A stretch of DNA of 64,000 bases from Acidimicrobiia bacterium (lineage in GTDB: Bacteria > Actinomycetota > Acidimicrobiia > Acidimicrobiales > Poriferisodalaceae): assembly GCA_022826045.1 (NCBI GenBank), contig JAJDVQ010000001.1, positions 1-64,000 of the forward strand. The letters are read 5' to 3'. This document shows positions 60,489 through 64,000 of the stretch, in pieces. How positions within the stretch are numbered: the stretch's first letter is position 1; every line of letters starts with the position of its first letter. The position numbers and the translations under genes were made by a program. The notes beneath the pieces were generated by a model. The model worked only from the letters and a program-made list of their open reading frames with translations. It made no database searches and was not told the origin of the DNA.

Positions 60489-61866
60489 GGAACCAGGATC
60501 CGAGCCGGGCAGTCCCGACGCCGGCCGTCCGAACATTCTGTTCGTGTTCGTCGACAACCTCGGCTACGGCGAGCTGGGCTGCTACGGCGGCGGCGAAGTG
60601 CGGGGCGTGCCGACGCCGAACATCGACCGTCTGGCAGCCGAAGGCATGCGCCTCACCAACATGAACATGGAGGCGCAGTGCACGCCGTCGCGTTCGGCGG
60701 TGATGACGGGCCGGCTCCCGATCCGCTCCGGAACCGTCCGCATCCCGTTGCCAGGCCAGCCCAGCGGCTTGACCCGCTGGGAGATCACCCTGGCGGAGCT
60801 GCTGTCCTCGCAGGGCTACCGCTGCGGTCACTACGGGAAGTGGCATCTGGGCGACAGTCCGGGACGCCAGCCGCACGAGCGGGGCTTCGACGAGTGGTGG
60901 GGCCTGACCGAGACTCACGACTCCTCGTTGTGGTCCTCCGAGGCGGGCTACGACCCCGAAGTCGTGCCTCCCGAGCAGCTGTTGGAAGGTCGCCGAGGCG
61001 AGCCGAGCACACCAGTGGGCGCCTACGACCTCACCCAGCGAGCGTTGTTCGACGCCGAGGCGTTCGGGCGCGGCGAGGACTTCATGCGTCGCTGCGTCTC
61101 GGAGGGGCAGCCGTTCTTCTTGTACCTGCCGCTGGCGTTCCCGCACTTCCCGACGCTGCCGCACCCCGACTACGCCGGCGTCACCGGCCTCGGCGATTTT
61201 GCCGATGCCTTCCGCGAGACCGACGACCGGATCGGCCGTCTGGTCGGGGTGCTCGACGAGCTGGACATCGGCGGCGACACCTTGGTGATCTTCACGAGCG
61301 ACAACGGCGCGGAGGACGTCCTGCCGTGGAGAGGCTGGACCGGCCCGTGGGGCGGCTCGTACTTCACCGCCATGGAGGGCAGCCTGCGGGTGCCGTTCAT
61401 TGCCCGCTGGCCGGGCCGCATTCCCGCAGGACGGTCGAGCAACGAGCTGGCGCACGCCACCGACATCTTCACCACGCTGGCGAGGGTGGCCGGGGCCGAG
61501 GTCCCCGATGACCGGCCCATCGACGGCGTCGACCTGATGCCATGGCTGGAGGGCCCGTCGGACAGTTCCGGGCGTGAATCGGTGCTGTGCTTCGTGGCAG
61601 ATCGGCTGCACGCTGTCAAGTGGCGCCACTGGAAGCTCCACTTCATCTGGCAGGAGTACATGGGCGATCCGCCGGTCGAGCTCAGCATCCCGCGTGCTTT
61701 CAATCTCTACGACGATCCCCGGGAGCGCCACGACGTGTTCCTGCCGTCCAACACCTGGGTCCAGCGGCCGGTGATGGCTGCGATGGCGAAGTTCTGGGAC
61801 AGCGTGGCCGCGCACCCGCTGATCCCGGTAGGAGCGGAGGATCCGTACGTGCCTCCTGCTGTGTGA
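60481..61866 (+). CDS. Type I sulfatase (formylglycine-dependent, arylsulfatase family)
   Basis: Protein of 461 aa. The sulfatase signature EAQCTPSRSAVMTGRLP carries the Cys of C-x-P-S-R that is converted to formylglycine, so a formylglycine-generating enzyme must exist elsewhere. Metal-site motifs are ILFVFVDNLGYGELGCYGG and FTSDNGAED; YGKWHLGDS is the second family signature. No signal peptide, so the enzyme acts in the cytoplasm, fitting desulfation after import by the ABC system encoded just upstream (8-bp overlap). Confidence 0.92.
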   Translation: MAEEPGSEPGSPDAGRPNILFVFVDNLGYGELGCYGGGEVRGVPTPNIDRLAAEGMRLTNMNMEAQCTPSRSAVMTGRLPIRSGTVRIPLPGQPSGLTRWEITLAELLSSQGYRCGHYGKWHLGDSPGRQPHERGFDEWWGLTETHDSSLWSSEAGYDPEVVPPEQLLEGRRGEPSTPVGAYDLTQRALFDAEAFGRGEDFMRRCVSEGQPFFLYLPLAFPHFPTLPHPDYAGVTGLGDFADAFRETDDRIGRLVGVLDELDIGGDTLVIFTSDNGAEDVLPWRGWTGPWGGSYFTAMEGSLRVPFIARWPGRIPAGRSSNELAHATDIFTTLARVAGAEVPDDRPIDGVDLMPWLEGPSDSSGRESVLCFVADRLHAVKWRHWKLHFIWQEYMGDPPVELSIPRAFNLYDDPRERHDVFLPSNTWVQRPVMAAMAKFWDSVAAHPLIPVGAEDPYVPPAV

Positions 61867-61876
61867 AGGACACAAG

Positions 61877-63190
61877 ATGAGCAAGCAGTCGAACACAGCC
61901 GACGAGGCGGCGGGCCACGGATCGGCCCAGGGCATCCTGGCCGGCATCAGGGTGGTGGAGTTCGCGCAGAACGCAGCGATCCCGCACTGCGGCCGCCTGC
62001 TGGCCGGCATGGGCGCCGACGTCGTCAAGGTCGAGCCGCCCGGCGGCGATGCGATGCGATCGCTGGCCTCGCTGGCGCCGATGGAGGCAAAGGCCTACGC
62101 GCTGATCAATCCCGGCAAGCGGGCGATGGTGCTGGACCTGAGCCATCGGGATGCAGCCGAGGTCGTCGACGGGCTCTTCGAGTGGGCCGACGTGGCGCTC
62201 GTGGCTTTCAAGCAGGGCGATCTCGAGCGCTACGGCATCGACCCCGATCATGCGCTCGAGGTCAATCCGCGTCTCGTGTATCTCGCGCACACCGCGTTCG
62301 GGCCCGAGGGCGCCGATTCCCGCCTCGGCGGCTACGACGTTCTGGTGCAGGCCCGCAGCGGCGCCGGCTTCATCATGAACCGGGCCGAGCAGGGTGTGCC
62401 GACGAGCACGAGACCGGCGGTGAACGACTTCGGCACCGGCATGATCTCGGCCCTGGGCGTGGTCGCTGCGCTGCGTCACCGTGACCTGACCGGCACGGGC
62501 CAGCGTGTCGACAGCTCCCTGCTGGGCACGGCGATGTCACTGGCCACGCCGATGATCGGCGGCTTCGAGAGCGACGAGGAGGTGCTCGCCGAGCTGAAGC
62601 AGGATGTTGCTGCGGCCCGTTCCGCCGGCATGGGCTTCGTGGATCAGCGGCGCATGTACGAGGAGCGGATCATCCCCGGCGCGGGCGCGTTCCGGATCTA
62701 CTTCCGGACGTACATGACCGCCGACGGCATGATCAGCGTGGCGGGCCTGAGCCCGGCGCTGCGCCAGAAGTTCCACGAGGTCACCGGCCTGCCCGACGTG
62801 GACTTGCGTGCGCCGCACACTGACGAGTTCGACGAGTTCGTGGCGGAGGCGGAGCGGTTGTTCCGGACCCGTACGACCGCCGAATGGCTAGAGGCGTTTC
62901 GGGAAGTCGAGTTCCCCTGCGGTCCGTACAACCTGCCCTATGAGGCACTGGAAGACGATCAGATCCGGGCCAACGACTACGTCGTCGACCTCAAGCACCC
63001 GGCGTTCGGGCGCTACACGACATCGGGGATGCCGTTGCGTTTCAGCGAGGTCGGCAACCCGGTGCTGGGTGCGTCCCCGCAGTACGGCGAGCACACCCGC
63101 GAGATGTTGGCCGAGCTCGGCCTCGATGCAGACAGCGTCGAGCGCCTCGTCGCTGCGTCCGTCGTCGCCGACGGCCCGCCGCCGGAGTGA
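61877..63190 (+). CDS. CaiB/BaiF-type (class III) CoA transferase
   Basis: Protein of 437 aa. ILAGIRVVEFAQNAAIPHCGRLLAGMGADVVKVEPPGG is the N-terminal signature, and GYDVLVQARSGAGFI contains the catalytic Asp. PRLVYLAHTAFGPEG and the C-terminal GEHTREMLAELGLD also fit. It transfers CoA between acids; partners are formyl-, oxalyl-, carnitinyl- or benzylsuccinyl-type compounds in known members. Here it is 10 bp after the sulfatase gene, so it probably activates the desulfated acid for breakdown. Confidence 0.9.
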   Translation: MSKQSNTADEAAGHGSAQGILAGIRVVEFAQNAAIPHCGRLLAGMGADVVKVEPPGGDAMRSLASLAPMEAKAYALINPGKRAMVLDLSHRDAAEVVDGLFEWADVALVAFKQGDLERYGIDPDHALEVNPRLVYLAHTAFGPEGADSRLGGYDVLVQARSGAGFIMNRAEQGVPTSTRPAVNDFGTGMISALGVVAALRHRDLTGTGQRVDSSLLGTAMSLATPMIGGFESDEEVLAELKQDVAAARSAGMGFVDQRRMYEERIIPGAGAFRIYFRTYMTADGMISVAGLSPALRQKFHEVTGLPDVDLRAPHTDEFDEFVAEAERLFRTRTTAEWLEAFREVEFPCGPYNLPYEALEDDQIRANDYVVDLKHPAFGRYTTSGMPLRFSEVGNPVLGASPQYGEHTREMLAELGLDADSVERLVAASVVADGPPPE

Positions 63191-63292
63191 TTCCCAACGG
63201 CCTCGGCCGGCCGATCTGATGCAGGATCGGTGGGGGAGCGGGCCCCGGGAGCTGCCGGGTGCCGGCCGCGCCGCGCAGCGATGGCGCCCGGA

Positions 63293-63688
63293 TCAGTGGG
63301 CGGGACCGGGGCCGTCGATCTTCCAGTAGGTGCGTTTGGCTGCGACCCGGCCGTCTCGCAGCGGGTAGAGGTCCACGGCGTGGGAGCAGAATCTCTCGCC
63401 CCGTGAGTCAGTGCCGGACACCACGAACGTCTGCACGATGAGGTCGTCGCCGGCCATGCGCTCGTCCACATCGTCGTAGCGGACATCGGACCATTCGAGC
63501 TTGCGTCGGCGGAACTCCGCCGCCATCTCTTCGGGACCTTGCAGCACCCGCCCGGCAGGCTCATCTGACGATGCCCCGGCGTGTAGTTCCCACACGAAGT
63601 CGGCGGTGACGGTGGCGGCCAGCGCGTCGGCGTCGCAGCGGAACATCGCCCGCTTGAAATCCTGGAACACCGGCGGGATCTCACTCAC
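63293..63688 (-). CDS. NTF2-like / SnoaL-like protein
   Basis: Protein of 131 aa with the cone-shaped NTF2 fold: FQDFKRAMFRCDADALAATVTADFVWE, then VLQGPEEMAAEFRRR and SHAVDLYPLRDGRVAAKRTYWK. Members include small-molecule isomerases, hydrolases and many of unknown function. It converges on the CoA transferase gene and is divergent from a short ORF at 63773. Confidence 0.8.
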   Translation of the reverse strand: MSEIPPVFQDFKRAMFRCDADALAATVTADFVWELHAGASSDEPAGRVLQGPEEMAAEFRRRKLEWSDVRYDDVDERMAGDDLIVQTFVVSGTDSRGERFCSHAVDLYPLRDGRVAAKRTYWKIDGPGPAH

Positions 63689-63760
63689 GGTGGTGATCTT
63701 GTCACCTTCGGGCGTCTCGATATCGGCCTCGGCGCATCTGTCCCGCCCGGGACGCAGGAT

Positions 63761-63766
63761 TAGTCT
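63761..63766 (+). promoter_or_regulatory. Putative -10 box, leaderless start
   Basis: TAGTCT followed by ccggcc (6 nt) and the ATG at 63773, the same layout as at ilvD and the TetR gene. Confidence 0.4.
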
Positions 63767-63772
63767 CCGGCC

Positions 63773-63955
63773 ATGGCAGGCAAGGTCATCCGTTCAGAAG
63801 CGCTCATCGAGGCGCACCCGGTCCCCGAGCTGATCCGCTCCGGGGCATTCGCGCCGGCGGTGAACTGTGCCGCCCGCTCGCCGTCGACGGTCACGATCTC
63901 CATCTGTGCTTCCAACGTCGGGCGTCGTCGCCACTGCGTCAACAGTGGACGCTAG
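63773..63955 (+). CDS. Short ORF, possibly the start of a truncated gene
   Basis: Frame of 60 aa beginning MAGKVIRSEALIEAHPVPELIRS. The first 20 residues look like a genuine protein N-terminus and the leaderless-type promoter supports the start, but the later half (SICASNVGRRRHCVNSGR) is Ser/Arg-rich and does not resemble a fold. It may be a gene cut short by a frameshift or deletion, or a non-coding frame. No family recognised. The last 45 bp of the window show nothing further. Confidence 0.35.
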   Translation: MAGKVIRSEALIEAHPVPELIRSGAFAPAVNCAARSPSTVTISICASNVGRRRHCVNSGR

Positions 63956-64000
63956 CTGTGCCGCAGATTCTGGTCAGCGGGAAGCGCTGCCGCCTCGGTG

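Overview
This is a 64 kb stretch of high-GC bacterial DNA from an actinobacterium. The evidence is a mycothione reductase (mycothiol is confined to Actinobacteria), many GTG starts, and a recurring promoter layout in which a TANNNT box lies 6-9 nt upstream of the start codon, as in leaderless actinobacterial transcripts. A secreted protein with a cell-wall-binding-type segment plus RCC1 repeats, together with carnitine, sulfate-ester and P450 catabolism, would fit an Acidimicrobiia-like marine or host-associated organism. That finer placement is inference. No rRNA, tRNA or CRISPR array was found.

Layout. 1-2.2 kb: a transposase-like C-terminal scrap, an RCC1-repeat exported protein and an intact IS5-type element. 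2.2-11 kb: metabolic genes (3-hydroxyisobutyrate dehydrogenase-like, acyl-CoA ligase, NicX-like, phosphatase, GNAT, serine hydrolase, mycothione reductase). 10.8-20.2 kb: a minus-strand block of serB, an ArsC-like gene, gcvT, gcvP, a DinB-like gene, selD, a nadD-like gene and a 2OG oxygenase. Two of these genes, selD and the arsC-like gene, contain an in-frame TGA exactly at the catalytic Cys position. Each TGA is followed by a hairpin with a G-initial apical loop, so I read both as selenoproteins. An ordinary ORF call would truncate both and lose the active site. 20.3-25.2 kb: ilvD, an MFS carrier, a betainyl-CoA thioesterase-like gene and a DHPS-like gene.

25.2-29.3 kb and 38.4-47.8 kb are accessory, defence-type DNA: two toxin-antitoxin pairs, an MNT-HEPN fusion, an HsdR-N-like nuclease, a decayed SNF2/DUF3883 helicase, a DUF6338 membrane protein with a small overlapping partner, an AlbA_2/RecG-like gene whose 5' end is replaced by a truncated second IS copy, a NYN protein, a DUF2188 protein, and a structured non-coding repeat in two copies. 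Between them (29.5-38.3 kb) lie a molybdopterin oxidoreductase, a P450-type ferredoxin and a compact carnitine operon: gamma-butyrobetaine hydroxylase, dehydrocarnitine cleavage enzyme and carnitine dehydrogenase. With the thioesterase at 23.8 kb these would turn gamma-butyrobetaine into glycine betaine. If betaine is then demethylated to glycine, it would feed the glycine cleavage genes in the window.

47.8-63.7 kb is a divergent catabolic cluster. A tandem double-TetR regulator, a P450 and an SdsA-type alkylsulfatase face a TauD/AtsK-type dioxygenase, a second P450, an oligopeptide-type ABC importer (one subunit a permease-ATPase fusion), a formylglycine sulfatase and a CaiB-type CoA transferase. 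The shared theme is import and desulfation/oxidation of sulfated organic compounds; the substrate is not determined.
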